From positions 1 through 64,000 of the forward strand of contig NZ_CATYWO010000007.1 in assembly GCF_958405655.1 (NCBI RefSeq): DNA of 64,000 bases. Reading direction: 5' to 3'. This document shows, piece by piece, positions 1-7,608 of the stretch. Position 1 is the first letter of the stretch; every line of letters begins with the position of its first letter. Source of the stretch: Ralstonia condita. GTDB lineage: Bacteria; Pseudomonadota; Gammaproteobacteria; Burkholderiales; Burkholderiaceae. A model generated the notes under the pieces. That model ran no database searches and was not told the DNA's origin. It saw nothing but the letters and a program-made list of their open reading frames with translations. A program made the translations under genes and the position numbers.

Positions 1-5
1 CACAT
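1..5 (-). CDS. possible start of a leftward gene, cut by the window edge
   Basis: Read on the minus strand, an ATG lies at 5-3 and a GGAG lies six bases upstream of it (12-15), a normal ribosome-binding distance. Only the start codon and two more bases are inside the window, so the product cannot be named. The next minus-strand gene upstream ends at 263, which leaves about 250 bases that could hold its promoter. Confidence 0.3.
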
Positions 6-209
6 CTACTTCTCCACCGCCTCGACCACCCCGCCGTCCCTTTCGTTTCGGCGCTGTGTCGTGCAGCGAGGGGCGAATATTAGGCGGGTTTCCGGAGGTT
101 GGCAACACCTTTGTCGTGACGGATTGATGACGCGGATATGAAGAATGCTCGCAAACCTAGTCTGGGCCTGGGATTCCCGCCAAAGAATCATGCAAAAGTG
201 GCACCGAAT

Positions 210-234
210 ATACCCGAGACTATTGCTCGGGTAT
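210..234. terminator. inverted repeat after the crotonase gene
   Basis: Positions 210-218 (ATACCCGAG) and 226-234 (CTCGGGTAT) form a perfect 9-bp inverted repeat around a 7-base loop. It lies about 30 bases past the stop codon of the minus-strand crotonase gene and upstream of the leftward start at position 5. There is no T run after the stem on either strand, so it could be an operator or RNA-processing signal for the left-hand gene instead of an intrinsic terminator. Confidence 0.4.
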
Positions 235-262
235 TCCCTGAATCACCCACCGGGACCGCGGC

Positions 263-1039
263 CTATCGATGGTTGAACCCGGGCCCGCGCTTTTCCAGGA
301 AGGCCCGCATGCCTTCCTTCTGGTCTTCTGTTGCAAAAGTGGCGTGGAATAGTCGCCGTTCCAGATGCACCCCCTCACTGAGCGAAGTCTCATAGGCGGC
401 GTTGATCGACTCCTTGATCATCATGACCGCAGGCAGCGAGAAACCGGCAATGGTTTCAGCCGCCTGGATGGCTTCTTCAAGCAGCTTGTCAGCGGGGACG
501 ACACGCGAGACGAGGCCGGCGCGCTCGGCTTCATCAGCCCCCATCATGCGCGCGGTCAGACAAAGGTCCATGGCCTTGGCTTTCGAGACCGCGCGCGGCA
601 GGCGCTGAGTCCCCCCGGCACCGGGCATGGTGCCAAGCTTGATTTCGGGCTGCCCGAACTTGGCGGTATCGGCGGCAAGGATGATGTCGCACATCATCGC
701 GAGCTCGCAGCCACCGCCCAGTGCGTAGCCCGCCACCGCGGCGATCACCGGCTTGCGGACGCGACGGATGGTTTCCCAGTTGCGCGTGATGTATTCGTTC
801 TTATAGACGGTCGCGAAGTCGTACTCGGCCATGGCTCCGATGTCGGCGCCGGCGGCAAATGCCTTTTCGCTGCCGGTGATCACAATCGCACCAGTATTGG
901 CATCGGCGTCGAAGGCGAGCAGTGCGGCGCCGAGTTCGTCCATGAGTGCATCGTTTAGGGCGTTGAGCGCCTTCGGACGATTGAGGGTAACAAGACCAAC
1001 ACGACCGCGCGTTTCGACCAGAATGTTTTCGTAGGACAT
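263..1039 (-). CDS. paaF: enoyl-CoA hydratase, PaaF-type crotonase
   Basis: This 258-residue crotonase hydrates 2,3-enoyl-CoA thioesters in the cytoplasm. Both catalytic glutamates of true hydratases are present: E112 in GGGCELAMM and E132 in GQPEIKLG, followed by the PGAGGTQRL stretch and the usual KRGPGFNHR C-terminus. It starts with ATG at 1039 and runs divergently from paaG, sharing an 83-bp promoter region that holds a palindrome. Because paaG, paaI and paaK lie next door, the likely job is hydration of 2,3-dehydroadipyl-CoA in phenylacetate breakdown. The fold is also used in fatty-acid and amino-acid breakdown, so the hydratase class is firm but the paaF symbol is inferred from context. 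Confidence 0.85.
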   Translation of the reverse strand: MSYENILVETRGRVGLVTLNRPKALNALNDALMDELGAALLAFDADANTGAIVITGSEKAFAAGADIGAMAEYDFATVYKNEYITRNWETIRRVRKPVIAAVAGYALGGGCELAMMCDIILAADTAKFGQPEIKLGTMPGAGGTQRLPRAVSKAKAMDLCLTARMMGADEAERAGLVSRVVPADKLLEEAIQAAETIAGFSLPAVMMIKESINAAYETSLSEGVHLERRLFHATFATEDQKEGMRAFLEKRGPGFNHR

Positions 1040-1067
1040 GGAAGCTCCAGTTGGAATGCATGTAATA

Positions 1068-1091
1068 TTAGCCGACCAACCGGTCGGTTAA
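1068..1091. promoter_or_regulatory. palindromic operator between the two paa transcription units
   Basis: CCGACC at 1072-1077 and GGTCGG at 1082-1087 form an inverted repeat around AACC. The symmetry continues as TTA at 1068-1070 and TAA at 1089-1091 after one mismatched pair. The site sits in the 83-bp space between divergent start codons and has the layout of a TetR-family operator. PaaR-type repressors, released by phenylacetyl-CoA, are the obvious candidate by family knowledge, but no regulator gene lies in the window. Confidence 0.55.
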
Positions 1092-1122
1092 TCAATGAGC
1101 CCGCGACCGAGGAGGAGACAAG

Positions 1123-1911
1123 ATGACAAGCCCGACCATTCTGCTCGACTGGCACGATCATGTGGCAACCATCACGCTGAACCGGCCCGATCAACTCAAC
1201 AGTTTCACGGCCGGTATGCATCGCGAACTGTGCGACGCGCTGGATAAGGTCGAGCGCCAGCGCGCACGGGCACTGATTCTGACTGGCGCCGGGCGCGGCT
1301 TCTGCGCCGGGCAGGACCTCTCCGAACTCAGCTTCACGCCCGGGCAGATGACGGATCTGGGCACACTCATCGACGAGCAGTTCAACCCGCTGGTGCGCCG
1401 TCTTCGCGCCCTTCCCCTGCCGGTCATTGCTGCAGTCAATGGCGTGGCCGCAGGAGCCGGCGCCAACCTGGCGCTGGCGTGCGACATCGTATTGGCGGCG
1501 GAAAACGCGTGCTTCCTCCAGGCGTTCGTGAAGATCGGGCTGCTGCCGGATTCGGGCGGCACGTGGTTCTTGCCGCAACGCATCGGCATGGCGCGCGCGA
1601 TGGGGCTGGCGATGCTCGGCGAAAAGCTCGACGCCAAGACCGCGCTGGCGTGGGGCCTGATCTGGGGCGTCTATCACGATGCCAAGATCCTGATGACGGA
1701 GGTGCGCGCCATGGCCGATCACCTCTCCAAGCAACCTACCCGGGCGCTGGCCGCCATCAAGCGCGCCATGCAGGCGGCGCCCACGCAGTCGCTGGATGCG
1801 CAGCTCGACCTGGAGCGCGACCTGCAGCGCGAGCTGGGCCACTCACGTGACTACGCGGAGGGCGTCGACGCCTTCCTCCACAAGCGCCCCGCACACTTCA
1901 CCGGCGAATGA
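1123..1911 (+). CDS. paaG: 1,2-epoxyphenylacetyl-CoA isomerase PaaG
   Basis: This 262-residue crotonase isomerises the epoxide of phenylacetyl-CoA to an oxepin-CoA and moves double bonds later in the pathway. The hydratase glutamates are missing (GAGANLALACD replaces the GGGCE type), while the isomerase-type aspartate is kept at D143 in GLLPDSGGTWFLPQ. This pattern separates PaaG from PaaF. The start follows a strong GGAGGAG at 1111-1117. paaI begins 11 bases after the stop and paaK follows, forming a paaGIK unit. The ring-epoxidase genes paaABCDE and the ring-cleavage gene paaZ are not in the window. Confidence 0.92.
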   Translation: MTSPTILLDWHDHVATITLNRPDQLNSFTAGMHRELCDALDKVERQRARALILTGAGRGFCAGQDLSELSFTPGQMTDLGTLIDEQFNPLVRRLRALPLPVIAAVNGVAAGAGANLALACDIVLAAENACFLQAFVKIGLLPDSGGTWFLPQRIGMARAMGLAMLGEKLDAKTALAWGLIWGVYHDAKILMTEVRAMADHLSKQPTRALAAIKRAMQAAPTQSLDAQLDLERDLQRELGHSRDYAEGVDAFLHKRPAHFTGE

Positions 1912-1921
1912 AGGAGCTTGC

Positions 1922-2383
1922 ATGACCCAGCCCACCCTCCTGGACGCACAAACCCTGGCTGAAGCCGCCTGCAAGAGCATGTATGACGCCGATGCCTGTA
2001 CGCGCGCGCTCGGCATGCGCGTGGAGGCGGTCGGACCAGGCTACGCTCGCCTGTCGATGACCGTGCGCCCGGACTTTCTCAACGGACACCGCACGTGCCA
2101 TGGCGGGCTGATCTTCACGCTGGCCGATTCGGCGTTCGCCTTTGCCTGTAACAGCCGCAACCACAACACCGTGGCGGCCGGGTGCAGCATCGAGTTTCTG
2201 CGTCCCGCGCACGGCGGCGACGTGCTGACGGCCGAAGCGACCGAACAAATCCTCGCTGGGCGGCACGGCGTGTACGACGTGCGCGTCTCCAACCAGACCG
2301 GCGAGGTCATTGCCCTGTTCCGGGGCAAGTCTGCCCAGATTCGCGGCCATGTCATTCCCGTCCCGGAGAGCATCGAGCACTAG
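1922..2383 (+). CDS. paaI: hydroxyphenylacetyl-CoA thioesterase PaaI
   Basis: This 153-residue single hotdog-fold thioesterase hydrolyses phenylacetyl-CoA derivatives, probably releasing CoA trapped in dead-end intermediates when the pathway stalls. The family signature HGGLIFTLADSAFAFACNS around residues 60-80 carries the conserved catalytic aspartate. The start was placed at 1922 because AAGGAG lies six bases upstream and the N-terminus then matches normal PaaI length; a longer open frame overlaps paaG and is not needed. It sits between paaG and paaK, the usual neighbourhood. Confidence 0.9.
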   Translation: MTQPTLLDAQTLAEAACKSMYDADACTRALGMRVEAVGPGYARLSMTVRPDFLNGHRTCHGGLIFTLADSAFAFACNSRNHNTVAAGCSIEFLRPAHGGDVLTAEATEQILAGRHGVYDVRVSNQTGEVIALFRGKSAQIRGHVIPVPESIEH

Positions 2384-2462
2384 CTAGTTCGCCGCTCTAT
2401 ATAGAGCCTTTGCCGCGCCATCACAGGAGGACGCCGCACGACGGCGCCCCGAGGAGACCCGC

Positions 2463-3767
2463 ATGCGCCCCCGCTCAACCGACCTGCCCCTCGATTCGAC
2501 CGAAACCGCCAGCCGTGACGCCATCCAGGCGCTGCAGCTCGAGCGGCTGAAGCGCAGCCTTGCCCATGCCTACGACAACGTCCCCGCATACCGGGCCAAA
2601 TTCGATGCAGTGGGCGCACATCCCGCAGACTTGCGCTCGCTGGCCGATCTGGCGAAGTTCCCCTTCACCACCAAGGCAGACCTGCGCGACAACTATCCTT
2701 TTGGCATGTTTGCCGTGCCGCAGGACAGGATTGCGCGGATCCACGCCTCATCGGGCACGACGGGCAAACCCACCGTGGTCGGCTACACGCTCGCCGACAT
2801 CGATACGTGGGCCGGGCTGGTGGCACGCTCGATTCGAGCGGCGGGCGCACGGCGGGGCGACAAAGTTCACGTGAGTTACGGTTACGGCCTCTTCACCGGG
2901 GGCCTGGGCGCTCACTATGGCGCCGAGCGCGCCGGCCTGACGGTCATTCCATTCGGCGGCGGACAGACGGAGCGGCAAGTCCAGCTCATCGCCGATTTCC
3001 AGCCACAGATCATCATGGTCACGCCCAGCTACATGCTGGCGATTGCCGATGAGTGCGAGCGCCAAGGCATGGACCCTGCCGCATCCAGCCTGCAGATCGG
3101 CATCTTCGGCGCAGAACCGTGGACGCCCGAAATGCGCAACGCCATCGAGGCGCGCATGGGGCTATCGGCTGTCGACATCTATGGACTCTCGGAAGTCATG
3201 GGCCCTGGCGTTGCCAGCGAGTGCGCCGAAACCAAGGACGGACCGACCATCTGGGAAGATCACTTCTATCCGGAGATCATCGATCCGGACACCGGCGAGG
3301 TCCTGCCGGACGGCGAATTCGGCGAACTGGTCTTCACGTCGCTGACCAAGGAGGCCATGCCGGTGGTGCGCTACCGCACGCGCGACCTGACGCGCCTGCT
3401 ACCCGGCACGGCGCGACCGGGCATGCGCCGCATGGAAAAGATCACCGGGCGCTGCGATGACATGATGATCGTGCGCGGCGTGAACGTCTTCCCATCACAG
3501 ATCGAGGAGTTGATCCTCAAACATGCGGCGCTTTCACCGCACTATCAGTGCGTCCTCGCCAAGGAGGGGCCGCTCGACACCTTGACGGTACGGATCGAAG
3601 CAGCGCTGGGCGCCCCGGCAGAGACGGCTCAGGCTGCAAGCAGGCGACTGGCGCACGACATCAAGTCGATGATCGGCATTTCCGCAGCGATGGAAGTCCT
3701 GGCGGCCGGGGGAATTGAACGCTCGGTAGGCAAGGCGCGCCGCGTGGTCGACCTGCGGCGCGCTTAG
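2463..3767 (+). CDS. paaK: phenylacetate-CoA ligase PaaK
   Basis: This 434-residue AMP-forming ligase activates phenylacetate with ATP and CoA, the entry step of the pathway. The adenylation P-loop SSGTTGKPTVVGYT lies near residue 98, the core motif YGLSEVMGPGV near 240, and the hinge and C-terminal domain follow (GRCDDMMIVRGVNVFPSQIEE). Length fits the PaaK subfamily, which is shorter than typical acyl-CoA synthetases. The start has a good GAGGAG upstream. An 80-bp spacer separates it from paaI. It converges on mltA, with only nine bases between the stop codons. Confidence 0.94.
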   Translation: MRPRSTDLPLDSTETASRDAIQALQLERLKRSLAHAYDNVPAYRAKFDAVGAHPADLRSLADLAKFPFTTKADLRDNYPFGMFAVPQDRIARIHASSGTTGKPTVVGYTLADIDTWAGLVARSIRAAGARRGDKVHVSYGYGLFTGGLGAHYGAERAGLTVIPFGGGQTERQVQLIADFQPQIIMVTPSYMLAIADECERQGMDPAASSLQIGIFGAEPWTPEMRNAIEARMGLSAVDIYGLSEVMGPGVASECAETKDGPTIWEDHFYPEIIDPDTGEVLPDGEFGELVFTSLTKEAMPVVRYRTRDLTRLLPGTARPGMRRMEKITGRCDDMMIVRGVNVFPSQIEELILKHAALSPHYQCVLAKEGPLDTLTVRIEAALGAPAETAQAASRRLAHDIKSMIGISAAMEVLAAGGIERSVGKARRVVDLRRA

Positions 3768-3776
3768 CGCCTGGCT

Positions 3777-4919
3777 TCAGCGGGAAGCGACCCCGACACT
3801 GCCGCCCTTGGGCACCAGCACCCACAGCCGGCCGGCTTGCTTCATGCGTCCGGCCAGATCGCCGGCGGCATCGCCGTGGCCGAAGTAATAGTCGGCCCGC
3901 ACGGCGCCACGGATGGCTGAGCCCACGTCCTGCGCGAACACGAGCTTCTGGATCGGATCGGTCGACAATGGTTTCGTCGTCGACAGAAAGACGGGGGAGC
4001 CGAGCGGAATGTAACTGGGGTCCACCGCAATCGACCGTTCGTCCGTGAGGGGTACGCCCAGCTTGCCGATAGGCCCGCCGGTATTGCCAGGGGTCTCGGC
4101 GAAGAAGACAAAACGCGGGTTCACGTTGAGCATCTCTTCCACGCGGCCAGGGTTGGCGCGCGCCCAGGCCTTGATGCCCTGCATGGTCGCCTGCACCGGC
4201 GTGATCTCGCCCTGATCGAGCAGCCAGCGCGCGAACGAACGGAAGGGCTGGTTATTGGTGCCGCCCACGCCCAGGCGCATGATGCCGCCCTCTTCCAGCT
4301 GGACTTGCCCCGAGCCCTGAATCTGCAGGAATGCCGCCTCGACCGGGTCGTCCACCCAGACAATTTCCTGCCCCCGCAACACCGGGCTGTGGATCAACTG
4401 CGCACGCGGTGGCAGCGTCTTGCCACGCCATGCCGCGGGCATGCGATACAACGGCGTCTGGTAGATGCCGTGGCGCGTGCGCGACCCGCGCAGCAGCGGT
4501 TCGTAATAGCCGGTGATCAGCCCGCTGTCTGTACCGTCCTCCTTGACGACACGGTAAGGGGTGAAATTGTCTTCGAAGAAGACACGCATGGCGATGGGAT
4601 CGCCGGCATCGACCATCAGGCCGGCCGAGCAGACGCGCGACCAGTCAGCGCGGCGCCTCATCGCCTCGCAGTTCGATTGCAGCGCGGGCCAGGCGGAGGC
4701 GAGATCATCGGCGGTCCAGCCGGCGACGTCCGCCCAGGTCGCGGGGGCCAGATGCCCGCCCAGGGTTGCCGTAGGCGGTTGCGTCGATTCAACGCGCGGC
4801 GGCGGGCCGCTGGTACAGGCGGCAAGCAAGGCGGTGACGAGGGTGGCGACCAGCCCGGCCCAACGGCGATGGGCGGCGGTACGAGCCGGTGTCAATGCGT
4901 CCAAGGTTGCTGCTGTCAT
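3777..4919 (-). CDS. mltA: membrane-bound lytic murein transglycosylase A
   Basis: MltA cleaves peptidoglycan glycan strands to 1,6-anhydromuramyl products from the outer membrane. The 380-residue protein starts with a lipoprotein signal ending in ALLAAC near residue 35. The MltA domain covers roughly residues 120-260 (ITGYYEPLL, QIQGSGQV) and the C-terminal 3D domain holds the active-site aspartate in FAQDVGSAIRGAVRADYYFG. The lipobox supports attachment to the outer membrane. The gene is monocistronic: it converges with paaK and diverges from the small membrane-protein gene at 5003. Confidence 0.93.
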   Translation of the reverse strand: MTAATLDALTPARTAAHRRWAGLVATLVTALLAACTSGPPPRVESTQPPTATLGGHLAPATWADVAGWTADDLASAWPALQSNCEAMRRRADWSRVCSAGLMVDAGDPIAMRVFFEDNFTPYRVVKEDGTDSGLITGYYEPLLRGSRTRHGIYQTPLYRMPAAWRGKTLPPRAQLIHSPVLRGQEIVWVDDPVEAAFLQIQGSGQVQLEEGGIMRLGVGGTNNQPFRSFARWLLDQGEITPVQATMQGIKAWARANPGRVEEMLNVNPRFVFFAETPGNTGGPIGKLGVPLTDERSIAVDPSYIPLGSPVFLSTTKPLSTDPIQKLVFAQDVGSAIRGAVRADYYFGHGDAAGDLAGRMKQAGRLWVLVPKGGSVGVASR

Positions 4920-4966
4920 GCCTGTTTCATCCTGTCCGGCGGTTCGATGTGGGCGGCCGGCTTGGC

Positions 4967-4972
4967 TACAAT
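4967..4972 (+). promoter_or_regulatory. -10-like hexamer before the small membrane-protein gene
   Basis: TACAAT at 4967-4972 lies 30 bases before the ATG at 5003, in the 83-bp gap divergent from mltA. No convincing -35 hexamer was found. Confidence 0.35.
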
Positions 4973-5002
4973 GCCCGGCATCTGCGCTTCTCGCCGTCGA
5001 TC

Positions 5003-5248
5003 ATGAGCAAATTCTTTGAAAACCATCCAATGATGCTGTTTGGCCTGGAGGCCGGCGTGGCGCTGTTCCTGCTGCTCTTCGTCGTGGTCTGGACGATGTC
5101 CGGCGCCAAGAAGCATCCGCGTCCCCTGCGCGCGCCGCCGGACCATCCGTCGCGCCAGGGGGCGCAGGACCCCCAGACCGCCAAGCCCTCGGAATCGACC
5201 GAATCCGCGCCAAAAGATTCGCGCCCGGCCAAGTCCGACACCCACTGA
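5003..5248 (+). CDS. small single-span membrane protein of unknown function
   Basis: This 81-residue protein starts MSKFFENHPMM, has one strongly hydrophobic segment at about residues 13-32 (VALFLLLFVVVWTMSG), then a proline-, lysine- and serine-rich polar tail. I do not recognise a named family. The start at 5003 was preferred to an upstream in-frame ATG at 4889, which would lie inside the mltA coding region. It converges with apaG, whose stop codon directly abuts at 5249. The topology suggests an inner-membrane anchor with a disordered tail; the role is unknown. Confidence 0.6.
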   Translation: MSKFFENHPMMLFGLEAGVALFLLLFVVVWTMSGAKKHPRPLRAPPDHPSRQGAQDPQTAKPSESTESAPKDSRPAKSDTH

Positions 5249-5623
5249 TCAGTGCAGCATGCGCGGCATCACCAGCGCAAATTCGGGGATCGGCGCCTCG
5301 AAGCGGTGACCGTCCTCGGCCACGCAAAAGTATTCGCCGCGCATCGTACCCACGGGCGTCTTGATCGTCGCCCAGCTCGTGTATTCGAAAGACTCGCCCG
5401 GCGGCAGCAGCGGCTGATGGCCGACCACACCCAGGCCGCTGACCTCCTGCACCTGCTCGTCGGCGTCGGTGATCACCCAGTGGCGGGAGATGAGCTGGCT
5501 CGGCACGTCACCTGTGTTGCGGATGGTGATGGTGTAGGCGAAGGCGTAGCTGCCCTGCTCCGGCTCGGATTGCTCCGGCAGATAGCGCGTCCGGACCTGG
5601 ACGGTGAGTTCGTAGCTCGGCAT
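5249..5623 (-). CDS. apaG: ApaG domain protein
   Basis: This 124-residue protein is an ApaG/DUF525 immunoglobulin-like beta-sandwich. It shows the family's central RHWVITDADEQVQEVSGLGVVGHQP and GTMRGEYFCVAEDG stretches in short form. In enterobacteria apaG is linked to cobalt/magnesium phenotypes and sits with apaH; the biochemical role is unsettled. Here it is divergent from rpe. The start was set at 5623 (MPSYELTV), the usual N-terminus, because the longer open frame runs into the shared promoter region. Confidence 0.9.
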   Translation of the reverse strand: MPSYELTVQVRTRYLPEQSEPEQGSYAFAYTITIRNTGDVPSQLISRHWVITDADEQVQEVSGLGVVGHQPLLPPGESFEYTSWATIKTPVGTMRGEYFCVAEDGHRFEAPIPEFALVMPRMLH

Positions 5624-5703
5624 GACGATCCACAATAAGAATGGCGCCCATTGTGCGGCATGGCCGTGGCAGCGGCAAGGCGCGGCCACGCGGCCGATCC
5701 GGC

Positions 5704-5709
5704 TAAAAT
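5704..5709 (+). promoter_or_regulatory. -10-like hexamer for rpe-gph
   Basis: TAAAAT at 5704-5709 lies 45 bases upstream of the rpe start, between the divergent apaG and rpe genes. The -35 is not clear. Confidence 0.35.
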
Positions 5710-5753
5710 AGCGGCCTTCTTCGCGCTTGCGCGCGCCTTACCCGTCTCCCATC

Positions 5754-6482
5754 ATGTCCGCAGCCATCGACCCGTCCGGTTTCCGCATTGCCCCGTCCAT
5801 CCTGTCCGCCGACTTTGCCCGCCTGGGCGAAGAGGTGCGCCGCGTACTTGAATCGGGCGCCGACTGGATCCACTTTGACGTGATGGATAACCATTACGTC
5901 CCGAACCTGACCGTCGGCCCGCTGGTGTGCGAGGCGATCCGCCCGCACGCGCAAAAGGACGGCAAGCCGGTGCCGATCGACGTGCACCTGATGGTCAGCC
6001 CGGTCGATCGCATCATTCCGGATTTTGCCAAGGCGGGCGCCGATCTGATCACATTCCACCCAGAAGCCTCCGAGCACATCGACCGCTCGCTCGCGCTGAT
6101 TCGCGACAACGGCTGCAAGGCTGGCCTCGTCTTCAACCCGGCCACGCCGCTGCACTATCTGGACCATGTGATGGACCGCCTGGATATGGTGCTGATCATG
6201 TCGGTCAACCCGGGCTTTGGCGGCCAATCGTTCATTCCGGAAGCGCTGAACAAGCTGCGCGCCGTGCGCCAGAAGCTCGACGCATACCAGGACAAGACCG
6301 GCCGCAAGATCCTGCTGGAGATCGACGGCGGCGTGAAGGCAGATAACATCGCCGAGATTGCCAAAGCCGGCGCTGACACCTTCGTCGCGGGTTCGGCCGT
6401 GTTCGGCAAGCCGGACGCGGACGGCGGTTACCGCGGCACCGTCGGCGCACTGCGCCAGGCCCTGGCCGGGATCTCGGCATGA
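5754..6482 (+). CDS. rpe: ribulose-phosphate 3-epimerase
   Basis: Rpe interconverts ribulose 5-phosphate and xylulose 5-phosphate in the pentose-phosphate (and Calvin) pathway. The 242-residue protein shows the TIM-barrel signatures APSILSADFARLGEE, HFDVMDNHYVPNLT and VDVHLMV, then MSVNPGFGGQSF and DGGVKADN, covering the metal-binding His/Asp residues and the phosphate loop. The start at 5754 (MSAAIDPS) gives the normal N-terminus. Its stop overlaps the gph start by four bases (ATGA at 6479-6482), so the two are translationally coupled. Confidence 0.95.
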   Translation: MSAAIDPSGFRIAPSILSADFARLGEEVRRVLESGADWIHFDVMDNHYVPNLTVGPLVCEAIRPHAQKDGKPVPIDVHLMVSPVDRIIPDFAKAGADLITFHPEASEHIDRSLALIRDNGCKAGLVFNPATPLHYLDHVMDRLDMVLIMSVNPGFGGQSFIPEALNKLRAVRQKLDAYQDKTGRKILLEIDGGVKADNIAEIAKAGADTFVAGSAVFGKPDADGGYRGTVGALRQALAGISA

Positions 6483-7207
6483 CGGGCATGCTGCCGGCAG
6501 GCGCCGTCCGCGCCGTCATCATCGACCTGGACGGGACGATGGTCGACACGGCAGGCGATTTCCACGCCGCCATCAACACGATGCTGGAGGCACTTGGCGG
6601 CACGCCTGACATGCCTGCCGAGGAAGTCGTCAGCTACGTCGGCAAAGGTTCGGAAAACCTCGTGCGACGCGTGCTGGATGCGCGCTTGCCACCGGTCCAG
6701 GCAAATAGCCGCTTTGCGGAAGGCCTGGAGGCTTATCAGCGCGCCTACATCGCCATCAACGGCCAACATGTGACCGTCTACAACGGCGTCCGCGAAGGGT
6801 TGACCGCACTGCGCGACATGGGCGTCGCGCTCGCGTGTGTGACAAACAAGCCACACGACTTCACGCAGCCGCTGCTCGCGCAGCTCGGCCTGAACACGTA
6901 TTTCGACCTCGTCTACCCAGGCGACGCTTTCCAGTATCGCAAGCCCGATCCGTACCCCATGCTGCGGGTGGCGGAGGCGTTTGGCGTGGCCCCGGCTGAA
7001 GTCGTGGCCATTGGCGATTCGGAAAACGACGCCCGCGCGGCCCGTGCGGCCGGCATGCGCGTGCTGGCGGTACCGTATGGCTACAACCACGGCCAGCCTA
7101 TACAGGCCGCCGGAGCCGATGCTATAGTCGAGACACTTTTTGCGGCAGCCGAGTTGATCCGGCCCCATGCAGAGCCACACAACGCTATCTCTGCCGCTTC
7201 CAACTGA
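6479..7207 (+). CDS. gph: phosphoglycolate phosphatase
   Basis: Gph dephosphorylates 2-phosphoglycolate formed during oxidative metabolism and DNA 3'-end repair. The 242-residue HAD protein has the nucleophile motif DLDGTMVDT at about residues 17-25, the threonine-containing CVTNKPHD motif II, and the acidic GDSENDARAA motif IV with a substrate-capping insert between. It overlaps rpe by four bases. Only six bases separate its stop from the trp leader ATG at 7214, so the trp operon either reads through from gph or its promoter lies in the 3' end of gph. The rpe-gph-trpE order is recurrent in this bacterial group. Confidence 0.93.
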   Translation: MTGMLPAGAVRAVIIDLDGTMVDTAGDFHAAINTMLEALGGTPDMPAEEVVSYVGKGSENLVRRVLDARLPPVQANSRFAEGLEAYQRAYIAINGQHVTVYNGVREGLTALRDMGVALACVTNKPHDFTQPLLAQLGLNTYFDLVYPGDAFQYRKPDPYPMLRVAEAFGVAPAEVVAIGDSENDARAARAAGMRVLAVPYGYNHGQPIQAAGADAIVETLFAAAELIRPHAEPHNAISAASN

Positions 7208-7213
7208 CGATCC

Positions 7214-7300
7214 ATGTTCCTGAATCGCAAACGCGTCGACGCTGGTGGTGACCGGGGGGCCTGGCCCTGGCGGCCCTGGCACGCCCTCGTCCGGGCGTAA
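7214..7300 (+). CDS. trpL: trp operon leader peptide
   Basis: A 28-codon frame reads MFLNRKRVDAGGD, then RGAWPWRPWHALVRA and stop. It carries three tryptophan codons within six residues (W17, W19, W22), about seven times or more above chance density. It starts six bases after the gph stop and ends 308 bases before trpE. A short Trp-rich frame in front of trpE is the hallmark of ribosome-mediated attenuation: stalling at scarce Trp-tRNA would change folding of the downstream RNA. It is too short for routine gene calling. No strong Shine-Dalgarno is visible; translation may couple to gph termination. Confidence 0.75.
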   Translation: MFLNRKRVDAGGDRGAWPWRPWHALVRA

Positions 7301-7608
7301 GCGTTTGCACGGCTGCTGATCGTTCTTCCCCGGTTTCGGCACTCTGGCGCGTCACAATCGCGCCGCCCAAACCACCTCGCTTCTCCTGCCCCAAACGCTG
7401 ACCGCCCGCCGGTCTTCCGCTGGCCCGCTATCGGCTGCGGACGACCCTTGCGGGATCGCACGGTCGCTTTTACGACGTTCGCGCGTTCCCATCCCTGATG
7501 TTCTGCTAACGTTCCGACGGCATCATTGACGCTCTTGCGTTTGCCGTGGACCGAACGCATGCCGGTGGGCGCGCAACCGCCCCGCCTGGCGAATCGACCT
7601 GACCGCTC
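7301..7608 (+). promoter_or_regulatory. trp leader RNA between trpL and trpE
   Basis: No protein gene fits in this 308-base stretch on the plus strand. It holds at least two stable hairpins (7346-7364 and 7442-7466), as expected for an RNA whose folding decides whether trpE is transcribed. The trpE start itself has only a weak ribosome-binding site (region 7590-7608). Confidence 0.5.
7442..7471 (+). terminator. attenuator-like hairpin in the trp leader region
   Basis: CGACC (7442-7446) pairs with GGTCG (7462-7466), and inside it TGCG (7449-7452) pairs with CGCA (7457-7460) around a GGAT loop. CTTTT follows at 7467-7471, giving an intrinsic-terminator shape 140 bases after the leader-peptide stop and 137 bases before trpE. 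A second perfect stem, GGCGCG/CGCGCC at 7346-7351 and 7359-7364, lies between and has no T run. The competing antiterminator could not be worked out by eye. Confidence 0.5.

Noticed and set aside
7346..7364. GGCGCG/CGCGCC hairpin as the trp terminator
   Set aside because: No T run after the stem; the hairpin at 7442-7471 is a better candidate.
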